From NCBI GenBank assembly GCA_963281255.1, contig OY725494.1:1377934-1441933 (forward strand): 64,000 nt of DNA. The letters run 5' to 3'. The translations under genes were made by a program, and so were the position numbers. Shown in pieces: positions 1 through 11,835 of this stretch (the stretch's first letter is position 1; the number at the start of each line of letters is the position of its first letter). The DNA is from Aphrocallistes beatrix (lineage: Eukaryota > Porifera > Hexactinellida > Sceptrulophora > Aphrocallistidae). The notes under the pieces are model-generated. The model searched no databases. It saw only the letters and a list, made by a program, of their open reading frames with translations, and had not been told where the DNA came from.

Positions 1-470
1 TACTCGAGAGAGTAAATGCTAATTCTAATACTCAGTACCAAAGGTTCTTACTAACCGTAGATTTTCGTTCATGTATATGCTCAGAAAGAATTACTGGAAA
101 GTAAGTATCTGATATAACTGTTCTTGTAATCATTTTACATTACAAAAAATTTTTTGACCAATCAGTCTTAGAAAATATTTCATATTTGTTCTAATCCATT
201 GTGCTTCTACTAGCACAATAACCTCGACGTAAATAGTGCTTTACTTATAATAAAAGATATTCAAGTTTGATCTTAAACAGATCATGATTTTTCTATACTG
301 TAGTTCCAGATTACGCAGCGTTAAATTCCAAATACCATAGCAAAGCAAGCATCCTACCTAACCAACTCAAACCCCACAAAATTTGAAGAAAAATTCTGAA
401 TGTGGGAGGGTATTTGTTACGCAAATTTTTATTTTTTCGATTAGTCAATGTCACTTTACCACATACAGTA
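1..470. other. AT-rich sequence, no feature seen
   Basis: I see no convincing coding frame, RNA gene or repeat boundary here. Short open frames running into the 470-600 stretch read through a GC-rich repeat fragment and show no recognisable domain. Confidence 0.5.
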
Positions 471-560
471 TACGAGCTAGCTTCGCTTGCTTGGCTGCGC
501 GACTTGCGGGCACTGATGTCCGCAGAGTCGCCCTGTGGGCGCCCGGGGATATCAAAGAAA
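471..560 (+). repeat. Fragment of the GC-hairpin repeat family
   Basis: A GC-rich island in AT-rich DNA. It contains CTTCGCTTGCTTGGCTGCGC followed by a short hairpin (CGGGCACTGATGTCCG), matching the 5' part of the repeat found in full at 13985, 20013, 21143 and 27264. Only the GC-rich head survives; the body with the TGACGTCA motifs is absent. Confidence 0.6.
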
Positions 561-660
561 CAATACGTCGCTTACTCTTTCTCTACTAAGGATCGCTGAA
601 TTGTCTACGGTTACATTAATGAAATCTGAGCAGTAGCCCCCTAATATTTATATATTAGGG

Positions 661-825
661 CAGTGGTTCCCAACCTGGGATCCATGGACCACTTAGTGGT
701 CCACAGAATATATCAGGGGGGTCCACAGGATTCGAAATTTTGTGTTACGGTTAATAGGAGGGGGTCCACAGAATATAGGAAATTTTTTATAGGGGTCCAC
801 AGCCCAAAAAGGTTGAAAACCGCTG
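661..825. mobile_element. Short hAT-type MITE with 8-bp target duplication
   Basis: The ends are inverted: CAGTGGTTCCCAACC at the left and GGTTGAAAACCGCTG at the right. An exact 8-bp duplication, TATTAGGG, lies at 653-660 and 826-833. These ends and an 8-bp duplication are typical of hAT elements. The 165-bp body has internal repeats of GGTCCACAG and no coding capacity, so it is non-autonomous. Confidence 0.85.
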
Positions 826-833
826 TATTAGGG

Positions 834-1482
834 TCATTTTAAAAGAATTTACTTCATATTAAGCAAAATATTCCTGAATGTAATGCAAATTTGAAACTAC
901 AAAGTTCATATTATAAAAGATTATTATATTTGAATGGCAACAATAATAGTGTGCTATATCTTATGCTAATCAATTTAATCATTAAATTTTTAATATAAAA
1001 AAGATAAAAAGGAATTTTAAAAAATTTTTTAAGAAAAAAATTCTATATCACTCGTTCTATCTGATCTATCAAGTATGAATCAATGAATTCACTACAAGCA
1101 AAAATTTCAAATTTCAATACGAGGTTATTCTATTAGTAACATCTTCCCGAATTCGCGTTCTGCATCACATTAAGTATTTCGATACGAAATATTATAAGTA
1201 ACAATTTAACAGATGATAAATATCTTTAGAAATTGAGTTTAAAATTGAAATTGCGAAAATTCTTGCTAGAATCGAAGAAAAACTCATGTAGTAATGTTGT
1301 TCAAAAACATTTACATCTTTCCGATGGTGTCAAGTTTGTAAGAATAAGTTGACTAATCTTAAAAGTTTTGACTAATTTTAAGTTATAATTGAAAGGCACA
1401 AAGTAGAACAATTGTGTCGAGAAGTGTCGGATTGAAAATCTTATAGTGACTTTTAGTGAGCCCATAAACATTCATACATCAT
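834..1482. other. AT-rich spacer
   Basis: No gene, RNA or clear repeat boundary was recognised. Confidence 0.4.
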
Positions 1483-1770
1483 GTGCTTAAATTTCAATTA
1501 TTTGAAATAGGGGTTCCAATTCAGGAGCATTTTTTAGTCACGGGATTTCGGGATTGGAGTCAATCCCGGTGGTGGAATAATACATGTGAAGCATTTGATA
1601 ATAATATGACTCAATGTGATACAAGTCTTCACAATAGACTTTTCTGCAGTTTCATAATTAAACAAAATGTAATAATAATTTCTAAAGAAATGGGTGAATT
1701 ATACAATGGAACCCTTCATTGTAGTGGATCGCCAGAATTTGTCCTAAAAAAGTACTGGAATTTGTCCTAA
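1483..1770 (+). other. 95-codon open frame, unrecognised
   Basis: The frame contains HFLVTGFRDWSQSRWW and several cysteines. This weakly recalls the TTF-type zinc finger region of hAT-derived proteins (a GF-x-W core), but the expected His/Cys ligands do not line up. The last residues are encoded by the tandem repeat that starts near 1731, so the natural end is not known. It could be an old hAT relic or chance. Confidence 0.15.
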
Positions 1771-1922
1771 AATTCTGTATCCTGGAATTTGTCCTAAAGA
1801 AAATCGAATATTGGAATTTGTCCTAACTGTCTATTGGAATTTTTCCTAAATTTTAAAGACTGGAATTTGTCCTAAACTTTAAATACTGGAATTTGTCCTA
1901 AACTTTAAATACTGGAATTTGT
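1731..1922 (+). repeat. Tandem GGAATTTGTCCTAAA motif array
   Basis: At least seven copies of the core (T)GGAATTTGTCCTAAA occur at intervals of roughly 20-35 bp, separated by variable AT-rich spacers. Similar cores in inverted orientation lie near 52010-52078, just beyond a Mutator-like gene relic. Related motifs (GTAGGAA..TGACCTAAA) flank the relic at 4903. It looks like a subterminal repeat array of a DNA transposon end, but no partner end is visible for this one. Confidence 0.55.
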
Positions 1923-1930
1923 GTAGTTAA

Positions 1931-3847
1931 TAATACCGCCCGCGAAAAATCTTTAGGTTTGGCTTACAGCATATATTAAGAAGAGAGAAATACAAGTATA
2001 TGATGTTAAGCGTGGGCACGGAGTGCAATCAAAAATTATTGAGGCATGCCAAACCCGTTTTTTGTTCGCATTTCTTGTTTTTGTGTTACAGAGTCTCAAA
2101 GTAGTTTTTTTTTCGTTTTTCGCAAGCACATCCTAATATTAGACCATCCTCCTCCACTCTGAATATTTTTTCGAAAATACGTTTGGATCAAATGCTTCGA
2201 AAATTGATTCATATAAAGTATATCATATTTGGTATCGTGTATGACCGAAAGAAAGTTAAAATAACCAAAATTGTTATTTTCATAGGGGTTTGAAAAAAAA
2301 TTGTCAAAAAAGGTGCAAAACAGCCCATTTTTTTGAAATCAGCAATAAAATCGGAAATTTAAAAGATATCGAAAATCGAGTGGGCATACGTTTATCGCAC
2401 AATGATGTTGAACAACAATTGTAAATTTCAGCCTTCAATCTGAAACAAAATTTGACATTTTTTATTTTAAAGACGGTCAATTTTGAAATTCCCTTAGATA
2501 TAGGGATTTAAAGTTTATGTTAAGAACGATGTAAAATGAGCTATCAAGGATAAATAAAAGCATTCATGGGCATTTAATTGCATTTATAATGATGAATTAG
2601 ATATATTCCAACAAATTTTGGTAAAATAGCAAAAGCATAGTGAAAATCCACAAATTTTCTTTAGGCTCCTAACCCCCGAATATTTTGAACCAATTTGGAA
2701 ATATAATTCATAATCCTAGCATTGCAAAGTATAATCCATTGGTTTAGAATGAATAAAGAGCTTCTAAAAAGTATATTACGAAGTTAGAACGAGAGTCTAC
2801 AACTTTAAATTTTCAAGTTAGGATTTTCAAAAAAAGCTATGTCATCACGTGAAAAAATTTAAAACTTTGCATTCCATAGGCCGTAGTATACCTATTATCA
2901 AAGAATCATATACTATATACTGTTACAAAAAGTAAATTAGGATTTGAGAGCTAAGAATCTGCGTATATATTTCCAGAGATAGGGAGGAATCTGTTTTTGG
3001 ACTATAAATGGGGGGCTTTGACCGAATCTGGGAAGTAACAGGCCAGAACTTCCAAAATAATTATGAAAAGTGTTCCAATTTTCTGTACACATTGTTAGTG
3101 ACAATTGAATTTATTTTTTAGTTCAATAGCTACATTTAGGCACATATTCCATGACTAGTTTCGCCATTTTCTAATAGTAAAAGTTCTCCATAGAATTTGT
3201 ATTACAATAAAATCAATGATAAGTCGAGAAGTATTTATTTTTTGACAAGATGTTTGAGGAACCAATATATTATCATATATATCCTTTCATTTAAAATTAT
3301 AATAGATTATATATCTTCAATAGCTTTTAAGAATCGACATCGACCTCTTTTGGACCATAGAGAGGTATAATGTCCGAACTTTACCTATAATATACGATAA
3401 TTTACAAACAAATAGTCGGATCTGAACAATTTTTTTAAAAAATGATTAAAATTCTATTTTGATACAATAGCTAATATCACAACGGCCATTTCCCGAGCAT
3501 TTTAGAAATGAAGTCCCTCATAGAACTATTTTGATTGGATTTGATATGCCTTTTTTCTAATTTTTTCTGTTTTATAATCTCTAAAGGGGAGAAAACAATT
3601 TTGAGGTCTATATCATTAAAAAAATAATAGATAAGTAAGAAACTAATTGATGAATGCGCCGAAAAACCACTAATAATTTACAATATTTACTAACACTAAA
3701 CTTTAGGGGTCAGCTCATAAAAATCAATATAAATACCGTCCAATAAGTACGATTAGATGGTAGACCACTCAGTAATACAATGGGATTAACAATGAAAAAT
3801 TTACCATTATTTTTTATGTCAGGCGATGTTTTTCGAGGGCGGTATCC
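1931..3847 (+). mobile_element. TTAA-type non-autonomous DNA element, copy E
   Basis: A diverged copy of the family defined by copies at 22382 and 35563. It starts at TTAA followed by a damaged ATACCGCCCGCGAAAAA end and finishes with TTTTTCGAGGGCGGTATCC at about 3847. The right TTAA has decayed to TGAA. The body aligns with the other copies along its whole length, including the TAAAGACGGTCAATTTTG block. No transposase is encoded. Termini and TTAA target fit Kolobok or piggyBac-like elements; the GG start favours Kolobok. Confidence 0.75.
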
Positions 3848-3851
3848 TGAA

Positions 3852-4165
3852 AATTAGGTTTACCTACATTTCTTTAGAGACTTAGTTACTATGACCTTTT
3901 GTTACACGACAGTTCGCTCAATTTGATTGGGCAATTGTAACCATTTTAATATTATTGTTGTGATAATATAATTGCATCCGCTACAAAGTCGTAAATTTAT
4001 CCAACATTCTAAACTAACATAGAGGGAGAAAATCTAACCTACTACATAAACACAAAAACTAATTTTTAGTGAGCATCCATGCTGAAATGATGTCCTCTTA
4101 AGAACTGCATTCTGGGACCATATAAATAACTGATGATGAGGTCCTTTAAGGATGTTCCTTAGGGG
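3852..4165. other. AT-rich spacer
   Basis: Nothing recognisable between the end of the TTAA element and the subterminal repeat array. Confidence 0.4.
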
Positions 4166-4171
4166 ACGCAG

Positions 4172-4680
4172 CGATTTGACCTAAAGAATGTATGAATTTG
4201 ACCTAAAAATTGCGAGTAGGAATTTGACATAAAGAAATTTGGGAAGTAGGAAAATGACCTAATTTCGAAGTAGGAATTTGACCTAAAGGAATCTGGGAAG
4301 TAGGAAAATAGCCTAAATTCGAAGTAGGAATATGATCTAGAAATTTCGAAGGAGGAAAAAGACCTAAAACGTACTAGGTAGGAATAAGACCAAAAATGCC
4401 ACACAGTACCACCTCTTACGAATAAACGTGCCACTTTCACACTCAATTGAACACTAATTCAAACCTACAATACCTACTTTCTCTCTGCCACCAATTTTAG
4501 GTCTTATTCCTATTTCACCCGTTTTAGGTTATGTTCCTACTTCGACTTTAGGTCATGTTCCTACTTCGACTTTAGGTCATTTTCCTACTTTCAAAATTTC
4601 TTTAGGTCAAATTCTTACTTCTATTTCAGGTCATTTTTCCTACTTCAGTTTTAGTTCAAATTCCGCATTCCCAATTCTTT
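4172..4680. repeat. Inverted pair of motif arrays upstream of a Mutator-like gene relic
   Basis: From 4172 to 4400 the motif GTAGGAA(A/T)(A/T)TGACCTAAA is repeated in one orientation. From 4488 to 4680 the complement (TTTAGGTCA..TTCCTACTTC) is repeated in the other. The short region between them (4401-4487) is unique. Opposed arrays like this are common in subterminal regions of Mutator-like and fold-back transposons. A minus-strand open frame across the first array only translates the repeats. Confidence 0.65.
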
Positions 4681-4902
4681 CTCGACTAAATAAATAGAAA
4701 GGAGTCTAAAAATAAACAATATTGCATACTTAATTTCTTTATTTCAAATCGAAATATGGTAAAAGAATACAATTCCTTAATTAGAGTCTAAAATTAGACA
4801 TTTTAAAGAACATCAGATGTGTTTAAGGAAATACAGTTGGTATAATTAGGGAAATGAATGTTGAAATTTTTTGATGGAAATATACAAATACAAAAATACA
4901 AT

Positions 4903-7263
4903 GACTTCTTCAGAACAAGAAATGTCTTCTTCGGAGCAAGAAACTGTTCCAACATTTAGAAGTGCTGACCTCCTTTTAGTTAGAATTCCATCTCCCTTTG
5001 CTTCTAGTATATAATCAAGTGACTCTGGCTTGTCTCAAACAGTCACTAAATATGATCGCGTATTCAAAGTTCCAAATACTCCAACTGATGTTATCCCTTC
5101 TTCAATCTCTCCTACTGAGCTTTGATCTACTTTCTCACAATTTGCCTAGTCTTCACAGACTTCCGAAGATTCGGATAACTCCACGAAAGTTCCTTCTTTT
5201 CCTCTCAGATGCAAAAGAAGAGTAAAGAAAGTCAACGTTGGGAGGTTTCGTAAAGGGGAAGGACTGAAAAGAAAATCATCTTTCACACCATTACCTGCAA
5301 AGTGACTACTCTCGAAACCGACATCCGAACGATTCAAACAAGTAAAGCTCCATCATCCAACTAAATTTATAAGCATCAAATTGCGTAAAGACGAAACTCA
5401 CTCATTCTGTAATCTATTAATTCACCATGGATCACAAATTCTCGACATGGACTTACTTAGCATAGTATTTTCCCTTTTAAGATGCACTGAACCAAAATGC
5501 ACAGGATCACTCAAACTATACTAATACGCCTTTCGAGATGGCTTGCAGTCATTTATTATTAAAGTGTAGCTATTGCCATCTTGTGATTGCTGAATTTCCA
5601 ACTTCTCTACCTATTGACATGCAACCCACGGAAGCCGTGAATGACCGTCAAATGCTATCCCGGAAAAAGTCGGAAGTGAACGTGAGGGCTTTATTAGCAG
5701 TGAACTGCACCTCTCTCAGTTGGAATGATTTCTTCCTCTCGTGCAATCTCCTTGGGGTACAGAATACCTGGAAGCGAATGAACAAATTTTCCGTCTTGAA
5801 ATTGTTCGGATCAGCAAATAAGATCTGTCAGCAATCCATGTCCATGTCAGCTAAACTTGTACGCGACACAGCAGATACGTCAAATATCCCAGACTGTAAG
5901 AATTGCCTGTAAGTTACGACGCTTCTTGGCATCAGAGAGGATATTACTCGAATCAAGGGTTCGCGGCTGCAATTGAGGTATATAGTGGTATTTGACTGCG
6001 TCTTCTATGAATGCGTGTGCAGCAAAAGTCTCAAATGGACTGAAGAGAGGAAGAAAGACAATCCAGATGAGTATTGCGAATAGTGGAAGAAATATTCCAG
6101 CGAGTATCCGGCAAATTATTCCGGGACTAGCCAAGGAATGGAACCTTCAGCTGTAATTGAATTTGGGATAGATCTGCCACCAAACATTCTCTTGCTTATA
6201 ATACATATGTAGGCGATGGAGACTCGAGCTCTTTTAAGCGGTTACGAGAAAGCGATCCGTACAAAGGATTGGAAAATCTACGAAAGGTGGACTGCATCGG
6301 GCATGCGCAAGGGAAATTAAAAAGGCATTGTGGAAGAAAACCACGAAAACATCAACAGAAAAACCAATACCCGCTTCAAGGGTTCAGAGGATTTGCAAAC
6401 AGCGATAGACATTCAAAAGGCTCTCTATACACAACTCGATCATTTAGTTGCGAAGCATGAAAGTTGTCCGTTTTCAAGAGCTCTTGGTGCTACCTTCAAG
6501 ACTCTTGCACTTTCAGTCGAAGATAGCTCTATTCCACCTCCCAACCTGCGACGACCCTATCTGAATGTAGATGAGTTATCACGACTGCAAGATATCTTTT
6601 TGAAGTTTGCAAGCCTAGATATGTGTTCCGCCTTGACGCTAGGTTTAACACTAAATGCAAATGAATCCCTACATTCAGTATTATGCCACAATGCTCCTAA
6701 AGGAAAACGGGTAGGGCAATACTCATTCCAAGCTTCTGCTTCAAAGCTTTGTCAACTTTCAATGAAGGCTCATTGATACTCGCATTAATCTTAGCGGATA
6801 TGGGGTTGCAATGTACTAATGTGACTCTAGCTCACCACGTAACGATGGATAAGGAACGAAATAGATGCAAGAGAAGGCTGTTAAGGATACTCAGAAAAGA
6901 CGAGGCGTCTTCTGAAGAGTCAATTTCTGTGACTGCCGAATCTTCAAGGTGTAAATGCGAAAAAGACGCCACTACAGATAAATCTGGATGCTTTGATAAT
7001 GAGCTATCCTCTTCTGGCAGTACAGAAGTCATCCCTCCCATCCTTGTTGTTACAAGGATGAAAATAAAATCTGCGAGAAATGCGGAATGCATGATTGTCC
7101 AGTTCTGAGAGACCAGAAGAATGATGACTGGGTAGGATGTGATTTATGTGAAAGTTGGTATCAAACAGGCTGTGAAGATGTATGGTTAGAGGATATAGGT
7201 GATGACCCTTATATCTGTAGGAAATCCGAGCAAAAGTGGAATAAAGTGTATCTACATCTATAA
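4903..7263 (+). pseudogene. Mutator-like transposase with C-terminal PHD-like finger, broken copy 1
   Basis: A paralogue of the relic at 52382-54769. Both start with a Ser/Glu-rich leader (MSSSEQET-like) followed by TFRSADLL, and both share a basic linker ending GRFRKGEG. Recognisable transposase pieces follow in order: a Cys-pair region (LLKCSYCHLV), a catalytic-region SYDASWHQRG (Gly of the usual DGSW changed to Ala), VGDGDSSSFKRL, and ANESLHSVLCHNAPKGKRVG. The C-terminus is a PHD-like zinc finger with DDWVGCDLC and DPYICRKS, where two ligands look lost (His to Gln, Cys to Ser). Stops and frameshifts occur near 5015, 5124, 5300, 5520, 5910 and later. AATAAA-like signals lie near 7288 and 7314. 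The family is a Mutator-like transposase domain known from many invertebrates; this copy is dead. Confidence 0.75.
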
Positions 7264-9665
7264 TTTCTGTAGTATCATGCCATCATTATAATAAATATCC
7301 CTCCTAGTTCTTTAATAAAATCGCTAATATATACATTAATTCGGAAACAATTCATCAAATTTTAGGAAAATATACACATAATCATTTTTATTACTTATAT
7401 AGTACGTATATAGTACGATGTGATAAAATTAAAATATATGTTTAAGATACAATTGCTTGGAAATACTCCCCTTATAGGAACAAATTGAGCTAATCGAATC
7501 AAAATTATCACAATCAAGATACAATTCCTATTATATCAGGAGAAATTATAGTGAACTATGTCAGTTCGGGTAAATCATGACTAAATTTTGACAGCAAAGA
7601 TTGTAGTATTTGTGAAGAAGTACCTCAGGAGTCCACATACAAGTACTGTACAGGGGTGGGCAGTGGTGTTGCTAGGGATTGAAGCTTGCTAGGGCACAGC
7701 TGGGGCACCGTGTGAAACATGACGACGCTATAGAGTCGATTATCACTACCTTACACATTGATGAAAGTACCAACTTTAATGTTTAATTGACAGCGCGCGG
7801 CTAATGAACACTTGCACTCAGAGTCGACCTGGACTTTCAGAAGAGTCCCTACTGGTGCCAAATATTGATCACTTTCACAAATCCATTCCACATTTGCTTA
7901 CAGCATGAATCTATTTGATGGGATAATACAATATTTATCCCTACGATATGCAAAACGGTATTTTATATCTTATATTGATTTTGCTGTTTTTAATGCATTC
8001 ATAAAGTAAACAAATTTAAAATAGATCAGTAAAGTATGAAAATTTATCACCCGTAGGTGCATCTGATTTGTTTATATTTTCAACTTTCGTTTGTAGCACC
8101 CGTACACAAATTGGCCCATGCAGGGCCTCTGAGAGAATCGGCGAGTCCAGGGCCACTTTTCTAGAATTGTAATCTACAATTTCAATATATGAAGAGATGA
8201 TAAATAATATACGATAATCGATGTGTAATTATGCGAATACAAACGAGTTTTAATTGATAAATGCTTTTCTAGCTTTTTTCTGTGCGGATGCATCAATAAT
8301 TAATGAGGAAAAATCTAATTCTCATATAATATTACAATTGAAATTAAGCATGGCCAGCCGATGTAAATGTTCTAATAGCATAGTTGAACGGTTATAATTT
8401 TTGCTTCAAAACATTGAAGGTACGTTACCCTGAAACCACTGACGCCGGCTAACTAACAAAACACAGTTACTGTTAGAACACTACATAATCCAAATATTGT
8501 AGAATAGAATATAAAATCAAGGCTGTCAGACACGGGGTAGACATGGTCGCCCCACTTTTGACGAGGAATCTGGATGGGTAGGCCTGGAGAGGCTAGTAGG
8601 TATGCAGGGGTGCGGCTGGGAGAGGTTAATGGGTAGGCAGGGCGGCCCCACTTGTGAGGAGAATCCGATGGCACTGTATATAATTAGTTATTATTATGAA
8701 CCGGAAATGGACCTGCTGGCCCCTTTCATAGAGCCTGCACCCATGAAAGAATATAGATCATGTGTTATAATTTTAATTATAGTAGATATATCTAATTCGA
8801 TATAATATTGGTATGTAGTAAGATTTTTAAAATTTCAATTTAGGGTGGGGACGGTTATCGGCGGACTGCGTCCGACTCCTATAATCCAGAAGCTAAATCT
8901 CTTGATAGTGCTATTTGATTGTTTAATATCATAAATTTTAAGTAGAAGCTACTTTAAAATGTTTTTTAATGATTATGTGGGGGTCAGTATCAAAATTTTG
9001 CAAAGCAAGTGTTAGTTATTTGAGTTTTAACATCTAATGTTAAAAAACCTTTATTGGTATGAAAATTACAATACGTACTAATCAAAACTAAGACACAAAA
9101 ATCAGAATATACCAAGTACATGTGCTGAGATATTGAAAAGTACTGGGCGCATGTGCCTACCGACACAAGAATAGAGATGCCTGACTTGGTCTTAGCCTAG
9201 ATACGTAGGTATGCGCAGATACAGTATTTTCGGAATATTGGCATTATACTTTAACTTAATGTAGTGTCAAACCTGTAGTTGGAAAGAGTATTAATATTTC
9301 AGGATAACCTCATGTATGTACGTATATTCTTACTATATAGACATTGTTTTGAGTCACACTATCATACTATGTGATTACCGAGCATCTTTTCTAGAATGCT
9401 AACTCATTCTTTGTCTCAGTTTTCGTCAAAATCCAAACCATAGTTTGCTATGGTATGGCAATGTTTTCTTCTATACCGCTTAATTTAGTCATAGAAATAT
9501 CTAAGCATGTTTATATCTTGTAGCTGTGCAATTCTTGCGTATTTGTTCAAGGGATTCAGAAAGATGTAGGCTCTGAAATTCAGAATTAGGGATGTGCCAG
9601 TGATTACCCTTCAAAAATCAAATTTCTCGAGAATAAAAACTTCAATGTTCTCTTACCTATAATTA
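7264..9665. other. Non-coding stretch, some GC-richer patches
   Basis: No gene was recognised. Two patches stand out by composition: 7655-7720 and 8530-8670, the latter with open frames on both strands that lack recognisable domains. A short GC hairpin near 8860 (GGCGGACTGCGTCCG) resembles the core of the GC-hairpin family but is too short to assign. No terminal repeats could be paired. Confidence 0.35.
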
Positions 9666-9666
9666 C

Positions 9667-9757
9667 TCAATATGAGTCCAGGTGCCCAAAGGGCACCTCT
9701 AGTGGACACAAAGTGCCCCTAGTCCCGCAGCGTAATCAAACGAAGCATGCTTGTATA
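9667..9757 (-). repeat. GC-hairpin repeat fragment, minus strand
   Basis: A diverged copy of the GC-rich head in reverse orientation: GGTGCCCAAAGGGCACC hairpin, GTGGACACAAAGTG, then GCAGCG..CGAAGCATGCTTG. The fold-back element at 9759 inserted into the AT stretch immediately after it. Confidence 0.6.
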
Positions 9758-9758
9758 T

Positions 9759-10439
9759 TAGGGTGCTCCAAAAAATTCCATAGTTTGAATCTTTAGATGC
9801 ACACACTTCAAATTATTTACCTTGATCACCAAGTATTCACCATAAAATTTTCATGCAATTTGGAGATGGTTTAGTGGTCGCGCAAGGTAACCTCTCCCAC
9901 GTGCTAATTTATAATGAGACATGTCCGGGTTGAGGCCAGAAGTTGTAAAAAGCGAACTTCTGAAATTTAAATATATTAGTAGCTTGATTTTTGTGATATT
10001 TGAAGGTGGTTTTATATCAGCTAATAATATATTTTGATAACCTAAAATCTACCGATTCCGAGATATTGGTGAAAACAATTGGGATCAACCTTCATACTTG
10101 AAATTATTAATGGTCCCAACTGTTTTCACCAATATCTCGGAATCGGTTGATTTTAGGTTATTAAAATGTATTATTAGCTGATATAAAACTACCCTCAAAT
10201 ATCACAAAAATCAAGCTATTAGTATATTTAAATGTCAGAAGTTCGCTTTTTATAACTTCTGGCCTCAACCCGGACATATCCCATTATAAATTAGCACGAG
10301 GGGGAGGCTACCTTGCGCAACCACTAAACCATCTCCAAATTGCATGAAAATTTTATGGTGAATACTTGGTGATCAAGGTAAACCATTTGAAGAGTGTGCA
10401 TTATAAGATTCAAACTTTGGAATTTTTTGGAGCACCCTA
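9759..10439. mobile_element. Fold-back MITE with ~330-bp arms, hAT-like
   Basis: The element is a near-perfect inverted repeat. The left arm begins TAGGGTGCTCC at 9759 and the right arm ends GGAGCACCCTA at 10439; the arms meet near 10090. An exact 8-bp duplication TTGTATAT lies at 9751-9758 and 10440-10447. The TAGGG-type end and 8-bp duplication fit hAT. It has no coding capacity. The transcript would form a very long hairpin. Confidence 0.88.
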
Positions 10440-10447
10440 TTGTATAT

Positions 10448-11529
10448 ACGTATATAAATACTCATTAATTGAGTTTTAATTGTAAGGTTTGATAAAAGGA
10501 CGTATTTACAGTTTGTTTCGGTGGAATAATATGTAACTATGAGGGTGCCTGATACCACAGCATGCCCAATCATGATTTTCTGGAGAAATTTCACCTTTTC
10601 AGCGGTACATAGTGACTTAAAATCAGGTTGGTAAAGAATAAGTAAAATATATTATAAAATGTATTATTTGAATTTAGGTTATCATATACAAGAAATCATT
10701 TGGCGTAATTATAATTTTTATATGACTTTGTTGTCAAAACTGCATTTTAAAGAATTTTTCTCTATAAAATGCATTGAATTTGCACATGGGTTATCATATC
10801 CAAAGAAATGAATGGAATGGTTAAAATATTTGTGACACTAAAATTTTAGGAAATTACGTCATACTATTTAATAAAAAATCTTTATAAAACTCTTACTTAC
10901 TCAGAAGGATTTTGCTTAAATATATGTGCATCCTTTCTAATAGCACTAAAATAACACAACTATTCCTTATAATGAATGGTTTATACATGTTATCACAAGT
11001 AAATACTTAATAACTAATTTAAGTTTTAATATTAAGTGAATTAACTAATATCGATGGACGATTCTATTATTTTTTAAGCATTATCCTCGCAGCCCTTGGC
11101 TCTTCGTGTGTGACCTTATTTCACACACCTTTCGTACACCAGTTCTGTCGATATTTCACCCACATTGGGTCGCTCCTCGAAGCCAGCCTAACAAATATAT
11201 CAATAACATTATCTAAAATAGAAAATTTCCTCCTGATTTTCCCTATATTTCCGAAATAATTTGTTACATGCTTCGGATCCTTCCTCGGATCCGTACCCAT
11301 AGTTCATTTCTCAATATTTCTTCGGAATGTGCCAGTACTTTGTGTAAACTTCGTGTTACACTTAATCACGGAAAGAAAGTATAAGGAGATCTGTATTCGT
11401 ACAAAGATGACCAAATTTCTTATGTATTAATTTTTCTTTCAGAATTTATGATGCTCAGAATGGCAGATAATTGTGTATGCAGCTTTGAAAGTGAGTCTCT
11501 ATTTTCAGAACCACCAGCTGACATTATAA
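10448..11529. other. AT-rich spacer
   Basis: 10448-10490 contains the ATTAATTGAGTTTTAAT tail also seen next to GC-hairpin repeats. The rest shows no gene, RNA or pairable repeat. Confidence 0.4.
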
Positions 11530-11835
11530 TCAAATGCTTCTAAAATCGAATCATAGATAGTCTATCATATTTGCCACTTCATAGGACCAAAAGAAAGTTA
11601 AAATGACAAAAATTGTAAATTTTATCGGTGTTCGAAAAGAAGGGCCAAAAAAAGGCAAACATGTTTTAAAGGAAATCAGGAATAAAATCACCAAGATATA
11701 AGATATCGTAAATAAAGTGGCCCTATGTTCATCGCCTAATAATATGGAACAACTCTTGTAATTTTCAAACCTCTATCTCAAACCAATTTTGACTTAAAAT
11801 TCTGTAAAGACGGTCAATTTTGAAATTTTGAAGTA

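Noticed and set aside
1731..1922. A CRISPR array
   Set aside because: The repeat core is short, spacing is irregular, the spacers are AT-rich and related, and the genome is eukaryotic.
4159..4446. A 95-codon minus-strand frame rich in Ser, Tyr and Phe
   Set aside because: It only translates the GTAGGAA..TGACCTAAA repeat array.
8453..8805. Opposed Pro-rich and Gly-rich frames as a gene
   Set aside because: They arise from a GC-richer patch, mirror each other, and show no domain, start context or splice signals.
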